Shown here: positions 10,051-17,362 of the stretch, in pieces | Numbering within the stretch: position 1 is the first letter of the stretch | How the letters are laid out: the number at the start of each line of letters is the position of its first letter | Source: FEN-33 sp963768775 | GTDB lineage: Archaea; Thermoplasmatota; Thermoplasmata; Methanomassiliicoccales; UBA472 | DNA length: 64,000 bases | Direction: 5' to 3' | Assembly: GCA_963768775.1 (NCBI GenBank) | Contig: CAVYIY010000006.1 | Coordinates: 310,001-374,000, forward strand | Program-made: the position numbers and the translations under genes | Notes under the pieces: model-generated | Seen by the model: the letters and a program-made list of their open reading frames with translations, nothing else | Databases searched by the model: none | Told to the model about the DNA's origin: nothing

Positions 10051-10798
10051 CCTGGAGATTGGTCCGTTTCGAATATCACGATGCGGCCACGAACATGGCA
10101 TTGGATGAGGCGGTCTCCGAATGGCATCCGGCGATCGACAAGCCCGCCGACGATAAGGTTCTATGGCTGGAGGCCGAGCGCCGTCTCCATCGGCCGATTC
10201 CAGAGCCTGAGAGATGAGGTCGACCTCGAACGCTGCAGGGAGCTCGGCGTGGACGTGGTGCGCCGCCGCTACCGGCGGAGGGGCGGTGTACCATGATTCA
10301 GAGGGCGAGGTCACCTACAGCCTGATCGCGCCCGAGAGCATGATGCCTCAGGACATCAACGCCGCATATCAGGAGATCTGCGGCCACATCGTTTCGGCGC
10401 TTGCCTCCCTCGGGGTGCGAAGCGCAATTCGCTCCGATCAACGACATCCTGGTCGCTGGCAAGAAGATATCGGGCAGCGCCCAGTCGCGCCGGAACTCGG
10501 TGTTCCTGCAGCACGGGACCCTGCTTTTGCGACCTGGATCTGGAGAGGATGTTCGGCGTGCTGAAGATAAGCGATGCGAAGAATGCTGGAAGGAACATCA
10601 TCCTCGGCGAGGGAGAGGGTGACAAGCCTGGCGAGCATTCGGAGGCGAGGCAAGCAAGAGATCCTATTGGCTCTGGAGGCAGCATTCGTTGCCGGAAAGG
10701 AGTACCATCAGGGAGGATGGTCCGCGGCAGAGCTCGAGGAGGCGAAAAGGCTGGTCTCTTCGCGCTACGGCACGATGGAATGGAACGGCGAGCGCTAG
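10047..10798 (+). pseudogene. lplA: Lipoate-protein ligase A catalytic subunit, about five frameshifts
   Basis: Pieces of LplA, which adenylates lipoate and attaches it to a lysine of lipoyl domains, can be followed across all three plus frames. Frame one gives MTWRLVRFEYHDAATNMALD. Others give TIRFYGWRPSAVSIGRFQ (near 10160-10210), TGGGAVYHDSEGEVTYSL (near 10270-10325), NDILVAGKKISGSAQSRR with the catalytic lysine region (near 10440-10495), MFGVLKISDAK (10549) and a helical C-terminus ending at TAG 10798. Order and spacing are intact, and each fragment is well conserved, so the lesions are recent or are sequence errors. Restored length is about 250 residues. The stop overlaps the convergent E2 stop. 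Confidence 0.75.
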
Positions 10799-12051
10799 TG
10801 CATGGCCATGATTATCTCCGGGTTCTCCAGGTAGCGCACCAGCTCGTTCATGAAACTGGCCGCCTGCGCGCCGTCCAGTATCCGATGGTCCCAGGTCAGG
10901 GAGAGCGGCAGCATCTTCCTGATCTCGATCTTGCCGTCCCTGACCCAGGGCATCTCCCTGATCCTCCCGACGCCCAGTATCGCCACCTCGGGGTAGTTGA
11001 CGATCGGCGTGCCGTACGTCCCGCTCAGCGTCCCCTAGTTGGTGATGGTGAACGTCCCGCCCTTGAGGTCGGCCAGGTCGATCTTGCGCTCCTTGGCCTT
11101 CTCGGCCATGTCGGCTATCTCCACGGCCAGGTCCATGAACTCCTTCTGGTCCGCCTCTTTGATCACCGGCACGATCAGGCCGTCCTCGATGGCGACGGCG
11201 ATGCCGATGTTGTAGTACTTCTTGATGAGGATCTCCTCGGTCTCCTCGTCTATCGATGAGTTGAGGTACTTGTTGTTCTTCAGCGCCATCGTCACCGCCT
11301 TGATGATGAACGGCAGGTAGGTCAGCTTGACCTTGCGCTGCTCCAGTGCCATGGCCTTCAGCCTCTCCCTCAGGGCGACCAGCTCGGTGACGTCGGCGTC
11401 CTCCATGATCGTCACCTGCGCGGCCTTGAGCGTGGCCTCCATCATCTGCTTGGCGGTGGAGCGGCGGATGCCCTTGAGCGGCTCCCGGTCGACGAAGCCG
11501 TAGAGGTCGAACTTGGCGACCCTTTTCGGCTTTGCGACTGTCTTGCCGGCGGCCGCGCACATCCTCCTCGGTGATCCGCCCGTTCGGCCCGGTGCCCTTG
11601 ATGCCAGCGAGATCGACGTTCAAGTCCTTGGCCAGCTGGCGCACCGCCGGCGTCGCCTGCACCGCTGCTGCTTCGGTCACGATCGCGCCGCTCGGTCGCG
11701 CTGGAGACCACCGCCTCGCTCTCAGGGCAGCTCTCCGACCACCGAGACCGAGGGCCTCCTCGCCAGCTCGGCCGGCTCGGCCGCTGATGGACCGCCGGCC
11801 TCGACCTTCTCCCCTTCGTCCCCGATGATGGCCAGCACCTCGCCCACCTTGACCACCTCCCCTTCCTTGTGATAGAGCTTCAGGACCTTGCCGGCCACCG
11901 GCGACGGCATCTCCACCACGGCCTTGTCGGTCTCCACCTCCGCGATTGACTGGTCCTGTTTCACTTGATCGCCCTCCTTCACCAGCCATTTCTTTATCTC
12001 TCCCTCGGTCACTCCCTCGCCCAGGTCCGGGAACTTGAAGTCAGTTGCCAT
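10795..12051 (-). pseudogene. pdhC: 2-oxoacid dehydrogenase E2 (dihydrolipoamide acyltransferase), frameshifts plus in-frame TAG
   Basis: The E2 core of a pyruvate or branched-chain 2-oxoacid dehydrogenase transfers acyl groups from lipoate to CoA. The N-terminal lipoyl domain is clean (ETDKAVVEMPSPVAG with the lipoyl Lys). The peripheral subunit-binding segment (ATPAVRQLAKDLNVDLAGIKG) is read in another frame, and the catalytic domain in the first frame again, from about 11560. That domain ends with HRILDG, the active-site HxxxDG motif, near 10880. An in-frame TAG at 11035-11037 interrupts it after GTFTITN. At least three indels (near 11720, 11700, 11560) and this stop are needed to restore about 415 residues. 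RBS GGTGAG precedes ATG 12051. Confidence 0.78.
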
Positions 12052-12062
12052 TTTCTCTCACC

Positions 12063-13048
12063 TTAGAAGCTCATCGTTCGCTTGATCGCCTTTCGTATCC
12101 TCTCCGGATTCACGTAATAGTAATCCTCGCCCTTGGGCAAGGGCAGGACGATGTCCGGAGCGGTCACCCTCTCCACCGGGGCCTTCAGCGAGAGCAGCAA
12201 TTCCTCGTCGATGCGGGCCACAATCTCCGCCCCGACCCCGCAGGTCTTGGGCGCCTCCTGCACCACCACCGCCCTGCCGGTTCGCTTGACCGATTCGATG
12301 ACGCCGTTCCAGTCCATGGGGGAAAGGGTCCTCAGGTCGATCACCTCGCACGATGCCCCTTCCGTCTCTGCCGCCTCGACCGCCTTCTGTATCGCTGGGA
12401 TCATGGCGCCCCAGCCGATGACCGTGACGTCTCTGCCCTCCTTGACCGTGCGCGGCTTTGCCCAGCGGGATGACGTACTCGCCCTCCGGCACCTCTTCCT
12501 TGAAGCATGCGGTAGGAGCGCGTCGGCTCCAGGAATATCACCGGGTCCGGGTCCCGGATCGCCGCGGTGAGGAGCCCTTTGGCCTCCAGGGGCGTAGAGG
12601 GCACGACCACCTTGAGTCCCGGTATCTGGCAGAATAGTGACTCGGTGCTCTCGGAGTGATGCTCCAATGCCTTCACCCCCGCTCCGTAGGGCGTGCGCAT
12701 GACCATGGGCACGGTGAGGCGCCCCCGGGTGCGGTTGCGCATCCTCGCCGCGTGGGAGATCATCTGGTTCAACGCAGGATAGAAGAAGCCCATGAACTGG
12801 ATCTCCGCCACCGGGCGCAGGCCGTTCATGGCCATGCCGATGGCCACGCCGACGATGCCGCTCTCCGCCAGGGGCGTGTCGATGACCCTCGCCCTGCCGA
12901 ACTTCTGGTACAGCCCTTCGGTCACCCGGAACACTCCGCCGTCCACGCCCACGTCCTCGCCCAGCAGTATGACGTTCTGGTCCCGCTCCATCTCCTCGTG
13001 CAGCGCCAGGTTGATGGCCTGCACCATGTTCATGAGCGCCAGGTTCAT
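12063..13048 (-). pseudogene. pdhB: 2-oxoacid dehydrogenase E1 beta subunit, two frameshifts
   Basis: E1 beta pairs with E1 alpha to decarboxylate a 2-oxoacid using thiamine diphosphate. Seen are NVILLGEDVGVDGGVFRVTEG, DTPLAESGIVGVAIGMA, and PYGAGVKALEHHSESTES, all standard for the family. The frame breaks at about 12510 (after RSYRML), continues for PEGEYVIPLGKA in a second frame, and again at about 12455, where the C-terminal VTVIGWGAMIPAI domain follows to the stop at 12063. Restored length is about 328 residues, normal. The start ATG 13048 overlaps the E1 alpha TGA (ATGA) and has a GGAAGGAGGG Shine-Dalgarno. The stop lies 12 bases before the E2 start. Confidence 0.8.
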
Positions 13049-14135
13049 CCCTCCTTCCCGTCGAGGTCGCGTCGGTGGCGTTCCAGCTGCGACTGCAGAT
13101 CGTCCGGCATGACTGGCATAGGTGTGGCGGAAGACATCCTCCAAGGACGGCGGAGGGATAGCTCTCTGCCTTCTTTACCTCCTCCTCCACGAACTGTGCC
13201 AGCTCGGCCAGACAAGGCCTTCTCCTTTGCATCGTCCCAGAGCCCCTTCCCGACCAGGTAGGTGCTGAAGCGGGCGATCGGGTCGCGCTCCGTCCAGTAC
13301 TTCAGTTCCTGCTCCGTGCGGTAGCGGGTGGCGTCATCGGAGGTGGTATGGTCGCTCATCCGGTAGGTGTACGATTCTATGAGCGTCGGTCCCTCGCCCG
13401 CCTGCGCCCGCTCCACCGCCTCCTTGGTCGCCGCGTAGAGCGCCAGGACGTCGTTGCCGTCGACCAGTATCCCGGGGAATCCGTAGGCGACGGCCTTCTG
13501 CGCGATCGTTTTCGAGGCGGTCTGCAGCTCCCGCGGGCAGCGATATGGCCCACTGGTTGTTCTGGCAGACGAACACCGTTGGGGTCTTCATCACCCCGGC
13601 GAAGTTCAGGCCCTCGTGGAAGTCGCCTTCGGACGTGCCCCCGTCGCCGAAGAAGCACAGCGCGACGCTCTTCTCCTTGCGGTACATCGACGCGTAGGAT
13701 ATGCCCACTGCGTGGGGTATCTGCGAGCCCACTGGCACGACGGAGGGCGTGATCCGGACCCCTTCGCCGATAGCTGCTGACCCTTCCTCGTTGCCCATCC
13801 AGTAAAGATCGTGCCTCCACAGCGGGACGCCATGCATAAGCAGCGCGCCGAGCTCCCGGAAGGCCCAGACCAGCCAATCGTCATCGCCCATGGCCATCGC
13901 CGGACCGATCTGGCTGGCCTCCTGACCTTTGCTCGGCGGATACGCTCCGAGGCGGCCCTGCCTCTGCAGCTCGCACCGCCTTGTCGTCCGCGATCCGGGT
14001 CAGCACCATGGTCCGGTAGGCCTCGAGCAGGCGTTTCCCATCGATCGCTGGCTCCAGCCTCTTATCGACGTTGCCGTCCTTGTCCAGTATCTGTAACATC
14101 TTTCCTTTCAAGGGATCGAAATCGTCCACGAGCAT
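13045..14135 (-). pseudogene. pdhA: 2-oxoacid dehydrogenase E1 alpha subunit, about five frameshifts
   Basis: This is the thiamine diphosphate-binding subunit. The conserved parts are KRLLEAYRTMVLTRIADDKA, GSAAIGEGVRI, GSQIPHAVGISYA, and the cofactor motif CFFGDGGTSEGDF...NNQWAIS (GDG to NN). Frame changes are needed near 13970 (one extra G in GCGAGCTGCAG), near 13530 (a GC-rich CCCGCGGG run), and three times between about 13215 and 13110, where KEKA, LAELAQFVEEEV, SLEDVFRHTYA and MPDDLQSQLERH appear in different frames. Restored length is about 360 residues. ATG 14135 is five bases after the lipA TGA and uses GAGGTTGAGGAG as ribosome-binding site. No E3 gene is visible in the window. Confidence 0.8.
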
Positions 14136-14139
14136 CTCC

Positions 14140-15024
14140 TCAACCTCTTGCGATGGAATTGAATGCCGCTTCCGCGCGGTAAGACGATCGGACCAAGGGC
14201 CCGGATTCGACATGGGCGAAGCCCAGCGATTCCGCTTCTGCCTTCAGCTCACTGAACTCCTCGGGGGTGACGTAGCGCGACACCGGCAGCGCCCCGCCCT
14301 TCGGTCGGAGATATTGGCCGAGGGTCAGCAGGTCCACTTGCGACTGGCGCAGGTCGCGCATGCATTGGAGCACTTCCTCCCGCTTCTCGCCCAGGCCGAG
14401 CATGAGCGAGCTCTTGGTTATCATCCCCCAGTCGAAAATCTTTATCTGGCGCAGTAATGATAAGGACCTTTGATAGTCCGCTCTCGGATCCCTGACCGAT
14501 CGTTGCAAGGAGCGGACCACTTCGATGTTGTGCCCGATGACCTCAGGTCCGGCGCGGACCACCTGCTCTAGCGCCTCCCAGTTGCCTCGGAGGTCGGGGA
14601 TGAGGAGCTCGATGCGGGTCAGGGGAGACAGCCGATCGATAGCCTGGACCGTTCGGGCGAATGCCGATGCCCCGCCATCGCTCAGGTCGTCGCGCGTTAC
14701 TGACGTCAGCACTATGTACCTAAGATTCAGAGCTCTCACGGCCCGGGCGACCTTCTCAGCCTCGTCCTTGTCGACCGGTCCTTCCGGTCTGCCATGCGCC
14801 ACGGAGCAGAAGGAGCAGTGTCGGGTGCACACATCGCCTAGTATCATCATGGTGGCATTGCCATTCCCCCAGCACTCCCCTAGGTTGGGGCATTGGGAGG
14901 AATCGCACACGGTGCGCAGTCCTTCTCGGCTAAGTATGCCGCGAACTCCCGCCACCGATGATACGCTATGATAGCGCACCTTCAGCCACTCCGGCTTCTC
15001 TAGATCGGTCATATGGCCTGCCAT
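14140..15024 (-). CDS. lipA: Lipoyl synthase
   Basis: LipA inserts two sulfur atoms into a protein-bound octanoyl group using radical S-adenosylmethionine chemistry and an auxiliary cluster that is consumed. Both clusters are visible in this 294-residue protein: the auxiliary CDSSQCPNLGEC site (about residues 40-51) and the radical-SAM motif CTRHCSFC (about 66-73). The family ending RSSYRAE, whose serine ligates the auxiliary cluster, is also present. The length is normal and the frame is intact, in contrast to the dehydrogenase genes downstream. It heads the lipA-E1alpha-E1beta-E2 operon, so its target is probably the E2 lipoyl domain. No octanoyltransferase gene (lipB/lipM) is adjacent; LplA/LplB across the stop may supply the substrate. 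Confidence 0.95.
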   Translation of the reverse strand: MAGHMTDLEKPEWLKVRYHSVSSVAGVRGILSREGLRTVCDSSQCPNLGECWGNGNATMMILGDVCTRHCSFCSVAHGRPEGPVDKDEAEKVARAVRALNLRYIVLTSVTRDDLSDGGASAFARTVQAIDRLSPLTRIELLIPDLRGNWEALEQVVRAGPEVIGHNIEVVRSLQRSVRDPRADYQRSLSLLRQIKIFDWGMITKSSLMLGLGEKREEVLQCMRDLRQSQVDLLTLGQYLRPKGGALPVSRYVTPEEFSELKAEAESLGFAHVESGPLVRSSYRAEAAFNSIARG

Positions 15025-15147
15025 TTGGATCCGGCCGATTCATTGGAGTCAGGGGTTATACTACCTTTCTATCCCATGCTGAAGAATGCCGACCACTTAA
15101 GCAACGGCGATCGTCGCCATCAACAGCCAGCTGGCCGCATTCGACAT

Positions 15148-15159
15148 AGATATAAATAG
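15148..15159 (+). promoter_or_regulatory. TATA-box promoter of the SRP RNA gene
   Basis: The stretch AGATATAAATAG contains a near-ideal archaeal TATA box centred about 15153. The predicted RNA start is about 23-25 bases downstream, which is the expected distance. Upstream sequence is mostly non-coding back to lipA. Confidence 0.7.
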
Positions 15160-15175
15160 GGCGGCAACTTAATTG

Positions 15176-15490
15176 GGGCCGCTAGGCTAGACCGGGACGT
15201 TCGGCGTGTCCTTATACACCGAAATCGTCGACAACGGGGGTGACAGCAGGGGACGTCGTAACTGGAACCTTGCATGCCCAGTCATCGACAATGAGGCCCT
15301 GTCCTGCGGGGCTGGTGGCGGTCTCGTGGCGCAGCTGGAGGGTTGCGCCCCTGGCCCTGATCACGGGGACCGGGTCAGGCCCTGACGGGAGCAGCCTAAC
15401 CGTGGACTACCGGCGCTCGAAGGGGAGCGGGGCTGAGAAGGTGGTTGGATCACATGCTTGGGACCAGGCGGCAACCTCTGTGGCCTAGCA
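15176..15490 (+). ncRNA. ffs: Signal recognition particle (7S/SRP) RNA
   Basis: This GC-rich stretch has no sensible protein frame and shows the SRP RNA signature. Domain IV (helix 8) is seen as GGTCAGG, CCTGACGGGAGCAGCC at 15373-15395, matching the universal GGTCAGG...GGGAGCAGCC core that binds SRP54. The two ends pair: GCTAGGCT at 15181-15188 with GGCCTAGC at 15482-15489 (one G-U pair), giving the helix that closes archaeal SRP RNA. The length of about 315 nt fits archaeal 7S RNA, and a strong TATA box sits at the right distance upstream. The exact ends are estimates. It binds SRP54 and SRP19 and targets nascent membrane proteins. Confidence 0.88.
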
Positions 15491-15498
15491 CTTCCATT

Positions 15499-16506
15499 TC
15501 AATCGGCGCAGCGCAGGCAATCGTTCTTGCACCCGTGGAGCGGCTTGCATCCGGTGATGATCTCCTTGGTGAAGTCGAACAGCGTCCTTTGCTCATCGCC
15601 CTGTTTCAGCACAAGCTTGCGGGAGGCGTCGACCTTCCCCACCACTGAGCCGGTCACCCCAACGCTTCCGAAGAGTTCGATCACCTTCTGCGACCATTCC
15701 GGCTTCGCCGTGACCACGAACCCGCAGCCCTGGTAGCTCTTCACGAACTGCACGAAGTCGACCCCCTGCGGCCTCGGTATGAGGTCGACGTCCACCGTTC
15801 CCCCTTTCTCGCTGGTCTCGAGGAGCATCCCTAGTGTACCGATTGAGCCGGGATTGCTCATGTCCTTGCCGGCGCTTACCAGGTGCCTCCTTCCGATCTC
15901 GTTCATGATCAGCATCTGCCTGCGGCACAGCTCGTCGTCCTTCTTGCTCGTCGTGTCCCAGGCGAATTCGAGCTTCTCGGGGAAGAAGCCATCCAGGTCC
16001 ATGGCGAAGATGATGTCGTCGCCCGCTTTCGCAGTATGGCTGTAGATCACCGCATGCCGGTCCGCGGTACCGAGGATCGCCACGTCAATGGCGTTGTATT
16101 GGCAGTCGGGATGGGTATGCCCGCCTACGACGGGGACGCCGAACTTACGCACTGCCCGCTCCATCCCCTTCATCACCTGTCCGCATACCTTCTCGTCCTT
16201 CATCGACAGTACGTCGACCATGGCCAAGGGCTTCCCGCCCATTGCCGATATATCGTTGATGTTGACCAGAACTGAGTAGTAGCCGGCAAAGAAGGGGTTG
16301 GCCTTCACTAGCGACTCCATTATCCCATCGGCGGCGAGGAGCAGGACGGAATCGCCATACGCTAGGACGGCCGCGTCTTCGCCGTAGGAGGCGAGCACCT
16401 CACCGCCCGAGACATCCGGGAAGAAGTTGATCACCTCGGAGATGAGCCGCTTCCTCGTCACCCCGGGGTGGGAGCGTATCTCCTTTACCAGTTCATCGAG
16501 ATTCAT
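15499..16506 (-). CDS. PurM/SelD-superfamily (AIR synthase-related) protein with Cys-rich tail
   Basis: The 335-residue product has the AIR-synthase fold shared by PurM, SelD, HypE and ThiL. Seen are SYGEDAAVL (the Asp loop for ATP/metal), LVNINDISAMGGKPLAMVDVLS, and VPVVGGHTHPD, the N-terminal and central landmarks, then DGFFPEKLEFAWD and SNPGSIGTLGMLLE. The tail GCKPLHGCKNDCLRCAD has four cysteines and is unusual for the superfamily; it could bind a metal or receive a modification. These proteins usually phosphorylate or activate a carbonyl or amide substrate with ATP. It resembles the methanogenesis marker 2 group from memory, but no methanogenesis genes are near. Substrate unknown. Confidence 0.7.
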   Translation of the reverse strand: MNLDELVKEIRSHPGVTRKRLISEVINFFPDVSGGEVLASYGEDAAVLAYGDSVLLLAADGIMESLVKANPFFAGYYSVLVNINDISAMGGKPLAMVDVLSMKDEKVCGQVMKGMERAVRKFGVPVVGGHTHPDCQYNAIDVAILGTADRHAVIYSHTAKAGDDIIFAMDLDGFFPEKLEFAWDTTSKKDDELCRRQMLIMNEIGRRHLVSAGKDMSNPGSIGTLGMLLETSEKGGTVDVDLIPRPQGVDFVQFVKSYQGCGFVVTAKPEWSQKVIELFGSVGVTGSVVGKVDASRKLVLKQGDEQRTLFDFTKEIITGCKPLHGCKNDCLRCAD

Positions 16507-16567
16507 GCGTCACTCTTAAACTCGTTCTCCAGATAAAAAGCTAAGCACAAGTTGCTCGCGAATGGGC

Positions 16568-17149
16568 TCAGAAGTTCAATCTGGTCTGCTTTGTCTCCTT
16601 CACAAGGACTCCGGCATCGAAGGCCTCGACGAGGATCCGGGCGAGAAGCTCAAAGTACTCTTCCTTCAGGCCTTCCTCTTCGCTGACATAGGCCTTGGAA
16701 CTGTCGGGTATCCTGTATCCAGACTTGGTGAGCGCCTGCTTCGCCTCCTGCCTCTCCTCTTTGGTGGCTTCTCTCCCCGCTGGCGTCTTTGCCCCCGCCT
16801 TGATCAATTCGTCGAAAAAGACCGGGCGCCTGAATAGCCGGTTCAGCGTGTAGAGTATGACGGCGTCCGAATGCTCATCCTCCCCGAACATCTCGCGCGA
16901 TTTGCTGCCGATCATCTCGTAGATATCGCGTTCCTTCCCCTTGACTGGCGCGTAGATTTTCGAGGGCGGGACCTCTCTTTCCCTGAGGACGTTCAGATCG
17001 GTCATGGCCCGCAGGTATCCAGTAAGGATGAGCCGGTGCAGGTCGAACCCTCTCCCCTTCAGCTCGCGAGAGATGGCGCTTATCGATTTACCATCTTCTT
17101 TGAGCAAATCAAGAATTACGGACCTTAAATCGCGCTCTGGGTGGAACAT
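16568..17149 (-). CDS. Putative winged-helix DNA-binding regulator
   Basis: This 193-residue protein is highly charged with no membrane segment. The first 70 residues (ERDLRSVILDLLKEDGKSISAISRELKGRGFDLHRLILTGYLRAMTDLNVLRERE) are predicted helix-turn-helix with a wing-like end, the pattern of archaeal winged-helix regulators. The rest is helical, with a KEERQEAKQAL stretch and FFDELIKAG. No family was recognised with certainty. Its ATG (17147-17149) lies inside a perfect inverted repeat (17146-17163), which suggests that it binds its own start region. It is divergent from nrdD, about 200 bases away, so it might also act there; this is inference only. Confidence 0.5.
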   Translation of the reverse strand: MFHPERDLRSVILDLLKEDGKSISAISRELKGRGFDLHRLILTGYLRAMTDLNVLREREVPPSKIYAPVKGKERDIYEMIGSKSREMFGEDEHSDAVILYTLNRLFRRPVFFDELIKAGAKTPAGREATKEERQEAKQALTKSGYRIPDSSKAYVSEEEGLKEEYFELLARILVEAFDAGVLVKETKQTRLNF

Positions 17150-17163
17150 CTGCTAACAGATGT
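17146..17163. promoter_or_regulatory. Inverted repeat over the start codon of the putative regulator
   Basis: ACATCTG, CTAA, CAGATGT is a perfect inverted repeat with 7-bp arms and a 4-nt spacer. It contains the start codon of the minus-strand putative regulator, so a protein bound here would block its expression. It could also be an RNA hairpin at the translation start. Confidence 0.5.
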
Positions 17164-17239
17164 GGTAACAAATATGGTAATATTAAGCTATCTTAACCCC
17201 GTTATTGATATCAGGTATGAGTCAATTGTAGTTCCAAAA

Positions 17240-17256
17240 AAACCTTTATGTCGACC
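17240..17256 (+). promoter_or_regulatory. Possible TATA-box promoter of nrdD
   Basis: AAAACCTTTATGTCGACC has a purine-rich stretch before TTTATG, resembling an archaeal BRE-TATA pair. Transcription would start near 17270, giving a leader of about 90 nt that contains the nested hairpin at 17280-17339. The TATA match is imperfect. Confidence 0.35.
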
Positions 17257-17279
17257 GCACAATGCGTTCCTTTGCCTGC

Positions 17280-17339
17280 CTTGAAATGGGATGGGGATCC
17301 TAGAGAATAAGTCTGCTATTAGCCCTTATTGATTTCAAG
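17280..17339 (+). promoter_or_regulatory. Nested hairpin in the nrdD leader (possible regulatory RNA)
   Basis: CTTGAAAT at 17280-17287 pairs perfectly with ATTTCAAG at 17332-17339, and inside it AATAAG at 17306-17311 pairs with CTTATT at 17325-17330, with a 13-nt apical loop. The 18-nt left bulge contains GGATCC. The structure ends about 12 nt before the Shine-Dalgarno of nrdD, so it could control translation or be a protein site. No known riboswitch was recognised. Confidence 0.4.
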
Positions 17340-17362
17340 TCCAGCTTGATAAGGTGATTAGG

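Noticed and set aside
11035..11037. Pyrrolysine read-through of TAG in E2
   Set aside because: TAG is used as the normal stop of several nearby genes and the surrounding gene has many indels; a pair of homopolymer errors explains it better. Kept only as a checkable alternative.
15240..15488. Protein frames across the SRP RNA
   Set aside because: The stretch has the SRP RNA signature and end pairing; the weak frames show no family or ribosome-binding site.
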